From Ptychodera flava (taxonomy: Eukaryota > Hemichordata > Enteropneusta > Ptychoderidae), in the NCBI RefSeq assembly GCF_041260155.1, contig NC_091941.1, positions 26,444,247 through 26,508,246 of the forward strand: a stretch of DNA of 64,000 nucleotides, given 5' to 3'. Under the pieces are notes generated by a model that worked only from the letters and a program-made list of their open reading frames with translations, searched no databases and was not told where the DNA came from. Position 1 is the stretch's first letter. Each line of letters opens with the position of its first letter. Shown piece after piece: positions 35,501-47,200 of the stretch. A program made the position numbers and the translations under genes.

Positions 35501-38500
35501 ATTAATATATACTGTCGGACCTCTGGACCTCATGAGCATTTTATTTTTTTGTCGAAGGCGGTCGCTAAATTTTCGGATTGAACTTAAGACATGTTTTCGA
35601 GATGATCGAATGGCTCTTCCGGCATCTGTCTTGCCCGGGTCACTCCTTATCTGATGAATATTCCCGGGGTCTGGAAAAAAAAAGCAGCCAACCGAGTAAA
35701 GACAGCATCATTACTTCCAACGTGGCCTGTGTGTGCGCGCGCATGCATCCAACCGGGGTGGGCGAGAACGGCACGGCGAAATTCATAACCTATGAAATCA
35801 TTGTTAATCGATACATTGGATTGCCGCAGGACACTCCTCGCAAGCCTACAGCAATTAGGGGTATTTTATCTAATTGACCAAAACAGCTATGACAATGCTC
35901 AAACTTTCTTTCATGTTGAACTGGTAGAAAATAAGGCCCAGCAATATTTCATATCGCAACCGTGGATTTGATTATTTTCACTGCCATTTGCCTGATTAAC
36001 TTGCCAACACATAGTTAATCATCGGAATTTGAGACCAACGCCCTTTAGCGGTTAGATTGAAATGTTTTACTGACATCGTCATTTATTGGTATAACCTCTG
36101 TGTACTTTTTTCCGAAGGTTTGCACCGGTCTGACCGTGACGAATCTCAACTGTTCGCAAGTCAGTTGTGGGTCAAATACTAATACTTGAAAACTAAACTA
36201 CACCGCTATTTAATGATGACCGGGGCAGGGTATCGTGGCGCCCGAGTTTCCATGCGATATTCGTAATATCCGTGGAATATAAAGAAGATGTTCGCAAAAA
36301 AGTCATCCAAACGAGACTTTACATCCTGATCTTACTGACTTTTGAACTTGACCTCGCATCGGCCCTGAATATATTCGAAAATTAAATAAGAGGTATTTCT
36401 GTCAAACAGCTATCTCAAAGCTAATATTATTATGGAAGGTATACAGTGACCTTTTTTCAGTGTGAAATTCTGTCGGTTTTTTTTTCGCGGAAGCTGTGAA
36501 GGTCTCATTGATCGATAATCTGTATTGTTCTCTAAGTTGCCTCCTAACGAGCTGAAATAATCAAACACATGTATCGCGAAAATACAAGAGGACAGAACGG
36601 ATGTAAAAACAACAAACTGAAGGACCTCGTTATCACTCGAGGACACTTTCAAGGCCCCTGGAAGGCGGGAAATACAGTACGTTGGCAATGTTCGTTGATC
36701 CATAAATTTATTCCTTTTTTTCTATTGTCACGTGTCTCTGCTCATATAATTTGATTTTTTTATCAAACCAGTCGAACTCAATTTGAACTCAGAGTAACTG
36801 AATGAGAAATATGTTTTAGAAATAGAAAGTACCGCGCCGGCACTGTTCCGAATAATGTTTCTCGTCGTGTGCGCCGTTACTGGGCAAATTATATATTGAG
36901 TTTAGTTATGAATCGTTTACTTCAAATTTCCACGAAATTCGTCAGAGGAAACAAAATATACAAACCTCTCGAACTGGAAAGCCGTTCTTTGCTCCAAAGA
37001 TGTTTCAGAGCTGTAATAAGGGGCCTGTCTGGAATAAAAATTGTAACAAAGGCCAATAAAATGCCATAGATGCAGTGACGAATAAAATTAGGGAGCAACC
37101 CAGAAATCATATAAAATAAAACTGAACGACTCTTAATTTTTTTTGAAAAACATCAAAGAGTCGGCGAAAAAAAAAAACACGTCAAGTATATTATTTCGCA
37201 TTATACATACCTGATGGCTCCCTTTTTGGAAGCAAGTGTGCCTTTCGCCTCTTTATTACACTCCTCCGATATTTGATTTTTGGCAACATATGCAAAAGTA
37301 ATAAAGGATATGATGACAGCTTTAATAGCTCAGAAAAATAGTGTGATTGATTGCCCAATGCTCTTTTGAAAATATTTTTCTTTCGCGTGTTTCCAATTAC
37401 GTCTGGCTTAAACGTACGATTATAACGGTTCGGGGTCGAAAGATACCAGTTCAGCTAAGAACTGCTGGGTTGGTGCCAAATCGTCGATATTTGGCACAAA
37501 TATATCAAGCTGATTTCACCGACAATTATCACCGTCATGCATGGATACATGAAAATTTCAGCAAAATCCTGTTTGCGCGACGCAGGGGCGTATCACCTGG
37601 TAATGATGACTATGTGAAATTCCTGAGACCTGAGTAGAAATGGGACATTGAAGTTGTTATGGAAGATCACGATGACGCTTAGCAACCTGTGCATGGTTTA
37701 GTTGCCATGGTTGCATCCGCCCGCTTTCGCAAACTATACAGAGACAAGCATATATAATTCCCTAATTAGCTCTGCACGTATATTCTCCATGCATTATGCT
37801 GTCTGTGTCATTTGGGGGCGTGGCTTGTCAAAAGAAAATCAAACACAAACGGGGAAAAAAACTGGTCCATAGTTCAAGAATATTAGCACAATGAGACGAG
37901 ATAGACATTTTCGCAGTCACGAGTCCGTGGCTGATTTGTTGGTCTGCAACTGATTCCTGAGAGAGTCACCAATAATTTATAATAATAAACTTTCACCGAT
38001 ATAAAAGTGATCTGGGTTCAGACTGGCCTTGACGCTCGTCGTATGTCAGACAGCTCGGATGCCTTTCCAGTTATTCATCAATGTCAGTTACCATAGCTAC
38101 AGCATATCAAAATCGGTTTCGTCTTTTGGCGGTAGAGGGCGCGCTTCATTGCGGCATCACGTTTACACACTGTCGGGTCACAGTGCCCTCTGAAGTGCCA
38201 ACTCCGTGTGACTGGCGTATGTATATGTTTGATAGCCTGATAACCTTCTTGTAATGAGTAAGCCGACCAGCTCGACTTCACCCAAATTGATCAAATTAGG
38301 GGAGTAGGATGATGATCCTTTAGGACAAACAAACGATCTTTGCAACCACTGTTGGTCAATTTTATCATTGTTTGTTTTTAATACTCTTTTCCGTTATGGC
38401 TCACCACCTGTTGACAGTGTGCTTCCGTGACAGTAGCCTGCTTGAATCACTCACAGGTCAATGAACCCTAGAATGTAATGCACGATGGAAAGTGTGTCCC

Positions 38501-41500
38501 AAATTAGGACGGCTACACTGCCGGCCGTAAAGAATATTGGATTTAGAGTCACGCAATTGTCGGGAAAATTGAGGTCAGCATCTAGGGTCTTGCCGAGAGG
38601 GGGTAACATAGCAAGTCTTTCAGGCCACAGAATGGTGCCAATGTTTGGGGACCCGATTATTTGTTGTTCCCTTGACAATGAGCTGATCGGCTCCCACAAT
38701 TGAATGCTTATCCCGGTATAGACGGTTTCGAGATTGCACTATAATATCATGTACAGGTGTTAACATATTTGAGCCGCTGGAGGGCGCGCGCGTCATCCAT
38801 GTATAGCCATCGACACTCAAGTGTTTATTTTGCAGGAGATGATCTTTCTCTTAAAGGACCAGTGGGTGTAACTTTTTTAAGGTTTTTTCAGTATTTATTT
38901 ATGTCAACTGCAAGTTCTTTTTGTACTCCCTAAAATATTGTGAAATACGCGATATTTAGCTCGTCAACAAGTGTAAAATGCACTGTTATTGTTTACTTTT
39001 GAATTCAGAATTCACTTGTCAGCACAATGTAGTTTACAAATGTACAGCCTGTGTTGAGACGCTGAACACTGTGTATCGCAATGCGCTTTAAGGAATAGGG
39101 CATGACGCTTTATTTGAGATTAAAAATAAAATTGATGAAAAAAGTATCAAGAGTTCAAGTTACCGGCCCTTGATCAACGTCGAACTCAGTAGCTTTCGTA
39201 TCGAAACAGGAGAATTCACGAGAAATCAGGTGATAGTAACAGGTGCTAGCGCTGTCATGGGAAAGGGGTATCCATGCATCAAGCGTGTTTCAAAAATCAT
39301 GGAAAGGGGAAACTTAAGGTGGTTTTATTCATCATAATGGTCCGTGCATACAAGAAAATGATCATTATAAACATTTTCCAAAGTATTTGCCCGTTGAAGG
39401 AAAATAATATCTTATCTGATTCTCAAAACTGACAAAAAGGTAAAATAAAGAGTCTCCTATTTTCAGAACATGTTCTAGGATTTACAGGCATGGGAGTGCT
39501 AAATTTAAAAAAACATGAGATTGTTTTAAATATTGACGTGACACGTCATCAGTACACTTTGTTTCCAAAGATCATTAGCTTTCTCCAGACATGTACTACA
39601 CGAAAGTTAGTTAAGACAAAAATAGTGGACTACATTGATGTGTTAATACAAAACGATTTCATTGATCTATTCAGCATTGGTACAGCTGTAACTCTATTCA
39701 AATATTATCTCTCCCTCTCCTGGACATTGTAAATTAGGGATGTGTTTTGGTTTGGTTTGATTTTCTCCTGTATTTCTGAAAAAGACGTCGTTTTGAAAAA
39801 AGGTCCCGGCAAAGGGTAGCGGAAATTTAACCATGGATACCCAGCCATCCTGGGAGTGCCAGCGCTTGGCGTAATCAATGACTACCAACTTAACCGAAAA
39901 AATGAACAAGCATTAATGTAGACATATAGTGAAGGACATCCGGCTCAAAACATTGCCAGGAATGCTATCGGTTGTTATCGTAAACGGTTAATACGTCGCA
40001 AAATTCAATCACACCGATCGACAATACTACGCTGTGACCCACACAACCAACGGAAATCTGCCGCGTGTAACTTTGGCGTGTGCGGTATGTTCATCACTAC
40101 ATGTGAATCAAAACTCACATTCAGTCATAAATAGTTAACCCAGTGTAAGATAGTCATCAAACACTGTTATATGTTTAAAGCAAAAGCTCCATGAAGATAA
40201 ACTAAATTTTATGAGTTAGAATGGGTAAGTCCCACAGACAAGTGTCTTCGTATGATACTTAATGTTTCTGAGCAGATCCAGTGTTTCCGGAGTTAACCAT
40301 GTGTTGAAGCGTTTTTAGCCATGGAAAGACAATGGACTTTTTGACAATAGCAAAGGAAAAAGTTTCGAATAGATGGAATAGATGCGGTGTTGAACCGTGT
40401 TCTTGTTCGTCTCGGTTTACCCAGACTGCACTTCAAGGCTCTCGTTGGAATTCCTCTTATGGTCGTCACCGCGCGGTGGCTCCCTTTCTTATCGATCGGA
40501 TCTGTGTGACTAAGTAGACGTCACCGAAATAGCGTTTCCTGCCCCATAGTCATTGTATTGGTCGCTCATGTGAAGCTCAACTCAAAAGAATCTTGAAGCT
40601 CCAATAGATTTAGCTTCAATCCATGGGACACTGGTACGTAGAATGCGCCTGGGGGACAGGTATATTCGGACTCTCAAACTTTTACAACATTCTCTTAGCC
40701 TTCCACTTGTAGGGGCTCATTTTGAAGCTCGGGTAGTAAATAAATAGTTCAACCGGCTTAGTTTTATGAAAATCAGTAATTTTATCCCCCCCCCCCGAGA
40801 TAACACGGGGATGGCGGCCATTTTTTTATTTTCAAATATTGGTAATATCGGGTATTTAGTTTCTCTAGTACTAAAATTTGCACGATGATCCCTGATTTTT
40901 ATTCTTTATTTTGAAAAAGAACTGTTGAAAGTTTACTTGAAGATAGTTCAAGTCTTTCATATTCGAGGTGCGAATTACCTGAGTATACAGATTGGAGAGT
41001 TAAAATTTGATTCAATCAAACTACCTGAAAGTCTCATGAGTATTTCAACATAGTCACAGATAAGGCATGAGGAAACATAGTCACATTGACTACGCCGCTC
41101 GCATGGTTCGTGACACAGAATTTCCTTTATTCCAAGCAAAGTCGATTTCTTTGTGAAATTCGTTCCATTGTACTTTTGTTCGGTGAAGGTGTACTTTGCT
41201 CGGGCGTTTGGGGGCGTCTTCCTGTACAAGGGGAACCCCCTGACATAAGTACGCCTACTGTCCATATCGTGAATAAAAAAGTCTTCGTAAACTTTGCTTT
41301 TTCAAAAAAGAACACTACATTTCAATATTATTATAAGATAACTAGACAAGCATCTTGGAGATTACTTTTTAGCTCTGATGTACACAGCTACTTTAAATAC
41401 TTTTCACATTGTTATACCGCCGCGTAACTGCATGCTGGCTTCTTTTGGCTAGAACAGAGCGCCACCTGTGATGACACCATGAGATGACACTTTAACATTT

Positions 41501-43250
41501 TTCTAGGATTCTGTGAGTGATCGTTCGCTTTTGTCATAGTGTTCACTAAAATCGAGGAGAATGTCTCATCGCGTTTGTTATTTTAAGATGATTCGGAACT
41601 CGGATGTATGTTGATTTCTCCGGAATCTTTACGGGCGCGCTACGCAAAGTGGCTGCATCATCATAATTAATGGGGCCTAACACCCCCCACCCCCCAAAAA
41701 ATAAAGTGTTTTCATTGTCTTTACAATGTGTATGTTACAGATGGGAGTGAGAGTTGGCAATTTCAGCCACTTTTTAAGGCATCGGATTTACATAAATCTT
41801 AGCTTTTGCTTTATGTTGTCAATATTGCCTGGTGACAAATCAAGTTGCATCCTTCAGAGAAACAGGAGGTACGTTGACTCTGTCTGTCACCCAGTCCCTT
41901 CAGCACGCATTTCAAAATCATCATCATCATGCCTTGCACAAGCGACTGGCCGATGAATGAAGACATATATGGAAAATACAAAATCACACATTTCGTTCAA
42001 GAAAATGTCGGAACAATAGTTAAATCAGCATATTTCTTTCTTGCATGAGTTTTACAGAATAGAATATCTTTTTTAAACTTCAAATTAACAACGGCTTCAA
42101 CTTTTGAAAACTTTTTTCCAGTATCATGGGGTCAAATGATGCGGTTCCAAGATAATGGCAATGATACGACAAGTATTTTCTTGCATTTCTTCATGCAAGT
42201 TAATGGGATGGGATGTGAGCTAACGCCACACTACGTGGAAATTATTTCGCCCGGGCGAAAGCAAAATTTCACAACGAAGTCGTACGAGAGTAACAAAGTC
42301 TGTATAAAATGACACAAGCTTATCTTTTTTGCTTCGTAATGAGTGATGAATATTACAAAGAGAAATTATTAATATGTTGTAAACAGTCAAGATTTATATC
42401 TCTAATCTATTCTTGACTCTCATTTTTAATTAATTATTCCTTTCTTGTGTTTTTTTCTGCAAACTTGTAAGTTACATACCTAAAACCTACGTAAGAACAG
42501 GGGGAATGGTTAAACATCAAAATTATTGAATGAAAGGGTTCTTAAGTTTCTTCCGAGCGACAATTGACTGAAAAGGACCCATCAAGATGGCGCCTTCATA
42601 TAAAACATGTACGTTTCTGTCACTTTGTTTGTTCATATTAAAATTAAAAGACAAATTTTAGGGCTGGCTCTATAACATGGAAGTGGGCCAGGTTACCGAA
42701 AACGCACACTAGCTTTCATAATTTCATTTTGTAGTTTATCAGCTATAATACATTCGGCTTTCGAAAAGCATTAAAACGAAATTATTTTGAGTAATTAAAG
42801 TTAGCCCTTTACGATTATGTTCTCGCTGAAGTGTTGTATGTCGGAGTATATATGGCATGGCTATAGAAAGAATGTTGTTGTTAAAATAAGTCTGACATTA
42901 AGCCATTTCGGAAAAAAATTAATGTACGTGTACTTAACCAACCTGTAAAACACATCAACACCGTATTGCACGGGCGTACTTATTTATCCATTACATATGC
43001 TGGACTTTCGATCGACGAACGAATTCCAAATCTCGTTTGATCAAAGGCTCTCCCCCGACACTATTAAAACACATTGGCGAATGAATGCATCATGTCAAGT
43101 TTGTCATGGTAACTGAGTTTTTCGCGAACGAATGAAGTTTTCTTTCTTTCATTTTTTACGTTTATCGGTCTTTTTTCGTCATTTTTTCCACGGACGGTGG
43201 CGATGCGTCTGAATAAAAATAGGGTGATGACATCATCTTTCTGGGTAAAA
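35501..43250. other. Upstream region or first intron of gene C
   Basis: 7.7 kb without a supported exon. It contains MITE copy 4, a C run at 40784-40793, and a 16-bp palindrome TTTCGCCCGGGCGAAA at 42245-42260. A YY1-type CAAGATGGCGCC lies at 42583-42594. Confidence 0.4.
40632..40983 (-). mobile_element. MITE family 1, copy 4 (inverted)
   Basis: Read on the minus strand it runs from ATTCGCACCTCG to GGCGCATTCTACG, with the family's ATGGCGGCCAT core and the GGGGCTCATTTTGAAGC segment. Confidence 0.65.
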
Positions 43251-43254
43251 CTGT

Positions 43255-43592
43255 CATTTGATTGGTCAAACAGGCAGCTGAGTACAATGCGATTGGCTGA
43301 CAAGAAATCAACTTACAGGCAAAGAAGTCGCAGAGGAAGGGAGGGACAATGGCGTTAAATATCCCAACTTGTCATTTTTTTCCATTAGCATTGGCATTTT
43401 TGTCGTTGCAATGAACAAATATCGCGCCATTTTACAAATGTTCGTACTCCATTCGCTGTTGTCGATTTTCCTAACGTGGCAGGACACGCGATTAGAATGA
43501 TCATTCTGAGGGATTTTCCATATTTAAGCCCGGACCAAAATTACCCTACACCTCATCGATTTCAAGACCAAGCACTCGCCTGGATGTATAAA
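43255..43592 (+). promoter_or_regulatory. Candidate proximal promoter of gene C
   Basis: A TATAAA box (43587-43592, in GATGTATAAAACGCG) lies 400 nt before the start codon. Inverted CCAAT boxes (GATTGGTCA near 43260, GATTGGCTG near 43291) and a CRE-like GATGACATCATC (near 43228) lie further up. Confidence 0.45.
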
Positions 43593-43982
43593 ACGCGGAG
43601 ATGGCACCCTACGAATGGCACAAAGCGAATCGAAGTGTTGAAGTCAATTCTAGTTTCTCGACTGCCCTGACCGGTCCCAGCAAACTTGTAAAACACACTC
43701 AGTGGTTCTTCTATCGTGACTTCTCTGTTCACTACTAAACAGTAAAGAAACACTCGGCCAACGTACAACTTCCTACTCAAAGAGGCAACTTTACTTCAAC
43801 TGTGAGTTCTAGACTTACAAGATAAACATATGAAATATAGTGTTGATCATAAACAGAAACTTATAACTGAACTTTCCTCCAGACTGTCGATTTGTTGTTT
43901 TGATTTGTTTGGTTTATTCTTTTTGTCGTTAACTAGGCTGTATGATTTAAAAGTTCAATTTCTTTAAAATCTCTCAACCCAG

Positions 43983-44270
43983 GAAAACATCATGACTAGA
44001 GCGAGACCAGACGGCGAGAATTGCGGAGACGAGAGGCCTAGTGCCGCCATGATTTTGCTGCAAGCTTGCGGCAGCGACGCCGACTGTGTCCAGACAGAGC
44101 AGGTTTACCAGGACGGCGACCTCGCCGTCCTCGGTGTAGCCAACGAGAAATCAGAAACTTCGTTGACGGCTGTACTCAAAGAAGAAATCAAATACACCAT
44201 CCAAACGAAGAGACTTGCGAGGGGACTTTCTGAGCTGAAGGTGGAGCAGCCTGCACCAAAGAGGGAAAAG
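43983..44270 (+). CDS. Gene C long-form first coding exon (coding from 43992)
   Basis: It follows an acceptor-like CTCTCAACCCAG ending at 43982, and ends at the donor GTAGGC (44271). It codes 93 residues. The acceptor suggests an upstream 5'UTR exon, though transcription from the TATA at 43587 could also read straight through. Confidence 0.85.
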
Positions 44271-47200
44271 GTAGGCGAATATTCACATCGTTCCTTTCGC
44301 TTCGTGTACGCCCATAGCTTGAAAGTTTCCGTGCGGCGCGCATAGTGTTGCCTACCACAATTCCTACAGCGGTGGGTATGTGCTTAAGCCAGCTAGCTCT
44401 TCTCAACGAAGAAGGGTGTATATAGCATGCCCTCTATAGCAGTTGGCAATGTTGCATTCAAATTTTGAACCGAACAATGATTCGAATAGCACGGTATTGA
44501 GTCAGTGCAAGTCGGCATACAACCTTTTTGTGACGTTAGAAGAACTGCTTCATACTAATTTGGCATGTTTATATGAACTTCATATTATGTCGGCATGCAA
44601 CAGACTACCTTTACTGTTCACATAAAACAATGAAAAAAATGGCAGCCGAACATTAGTGACAGGTAGCGGTACTAATTTTCCCGCTCAAGTGGCCCCTGGT
44701 ACTACATACGTGCAGTGTTATCCAAAAGGTACGCCAGCAGCCCTGGTCGCTGCCGTTCCATTGTCGGTAAACCACAGGGTCAACTGACCCAGGTGACCGA
44801 GGGACTACATTGACGTAATCCGTGATCGTAATTTATCCCGACCAACAAACAAAACTCTAAATGAAATCAAGAAAATAATGAACTTCGTTCACATTGTTAT
44901 GGTGTTCCCTATCGATGTAAAGAGTTAATCATGGTCGCCCGTTAGACAGGCTGCCAGTCCGGATAAACTTCAATAAACAACGTTTCTTTGCCAAGTTTGC
45001 ATTGGTACCGGACCATTTCTCTGAAGCGCTTAAAATATATCAAAATTAACTACTCAAGTCAGCACATTTCAACACTAATTTGGCGGTTGCCATTCTGCAA
45101 AGCAATGAAATAAATGGTTTGTTTTCTTTAACTGGTGATAATTCTTTGAAGTAAAGCAACTTCGGGGAAATCCGTAGTCAAATTTCGATCAGGTGACAAC
45201 ACGTGTCGTAACATTTACCTCAGTACCTGCCAATGCTCGGCTTAAGCCACGGCATTTCACTTACAAGGCGGCAGAAGAACGATGGACGAATGTCGTGCCA
45301 CGTCTACCGCCCGGAAGCTCGATGTCTGTGCGTGGGAGGACTAGGCCAGGGCCGGGAAACGAATCATATCAGATTACGCCGTCTGTGTGGGTATGTACTG
45401 CCTGCCCTGGTTCATGAGGTTGGTGTTATTTCGTTTTGATTGGTCACTGCACCGCACGATTCAGAATGAACAGTATATCAACGCAGTACTCAAGCTGCAA
45501 GGAAAGTTTCCAAGCGTTTTGTGATGTTTTCACTTTATACCATCAAATGACACCTTCGACAGAACTTACGTGACGGTAGTAGAATCAACAAAGGTAATAC
45601 CTGTGTGGTTTCACTTTACTCAGGTTTAGTTTTTTTGTACTGGGGTAAAAAATCATGATGGCGGGTTTTGCAGTACGTGTCAGAGGTCGTTAATGTTGTT
45701 TTCAATGTCCCCGGCACTCGGAGCAGTATCGGAACCATCAGAGCCGGCTCAAATTCGGCTCGGAAGAAGAAAACGCCCTGAACAAAATTTACAAAGAAAT
45801 TCGAAAATGACCGGGCCAAAATCTCAAAATCATGTTCTACTTTCGCTATAGTATGTTAGCTCGTGACGATGAAAATTTAATCATTTCCTGTTTCATAATA
45901 AATAACCATCCGCCCGTAAGTTTGCATCTTAGAATTCCGAATTTGCCGATACATCAAATTCATGACAACTGCTATTCTGTGTATTCTTTCGACGGGGAAA
46001 ACGACAATTTTAGATTTTGCCCAAAATGAAGACAATGAAAACTTAATTTTCCGGATAGGTGTTTAATATGTCCATATAAGCCCTGTTGAGACTACAAAGG
46101 AAGTCAAAATCCTCTGTCCCTAAGATACATTCTTCATTAAGATAGTATGCGCCTCGAAAGTGAAAGACTTAAATTCAAACTTTTCAAAAGAACTTTAAGC
46201 CATTCTCATGTCAAAATAAAAAATAAGAATCGTCGTCACCGTGCAAATTTTGATACTAGACAAACGAATTACCCAAAATTTACCGATATTTGAAATTCAA
46301 AATGGCCGCCATCACTGTGTTAACTCTATGGAGGAAAATAAAATTTTTCAAAAAAAAACTAAGATGGTGAATTTTTTTCTTACACCAACAGCTTTAAAAC
46401 GAGCGCCCACAAGTTGTAGATCAGAAAAGAATTGTAAAAGTTCGAGAGTCCGAATGTCTGTCTCCAAGGCGCGTTCTACCTTAAAACCGAATGTACTCCA
46501 ATACATTTGACGTCATAATACATAATTGTTAATTATATTGATGGCACGTACATTTCCAAACAGCCAATTATCTAGCGACTATTTAAATATAATTTTCAGC
46601 GAATTGATAGTGTCTGAAACAAAAACAGCGGCAACATGTTTTTCGGGAATATCATCAAACCACATTCGCTTCCATCTCATCGTTCAACGTTTTGACATTC
46701 ATATTTTGTCATTCACTACGTTGCTTTCTGGTTGGGTACGGAACGCATTAATTTCCAAATATGCATTGTTTCAAAGTAAATACATGAATTCTATTTTCAA
46801 ACATGCAATTACTATGTGCTGACGCAACTATTGGTGTTGCTTTCTTTTGCTATGCATGGACGGAAGAAATTGTGGAGATTTTACTTTCGTTTTCATCCGA
46901 GGCCTCAAACATGTAGCAAGCGCACCCGTCGGACGCGTATGTGTTGATCTAATAATTTACCGAACAATTTACCCTAATTCCAGCATAGAAATAGTTCGGT
47001 CAGTGTCGACTGAGAACGATGACTGAGTGGTACCATTAAATAATGTTAACCAAATCCAAAACGTGACTAAGTATCACGCTGATCGCGTGGGACAGATCCC
47101 AGAACAAGGTGTAAGTTGGTGGCATCAAGTATTTCCACTCAGGTACTTGGTGGGTGGACATGCGTTCTCGCCGAGCTTGAAGTGCGCTCTCTGCTGTCAA

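Noticed and set aside
42583..42594. YY1-type CAAGATGGCGCC as a separate promoter
   Set aside because: It is a single motif without TATA, neighbouring sites or a following exon; it is only mentioned within the intergenic entry.
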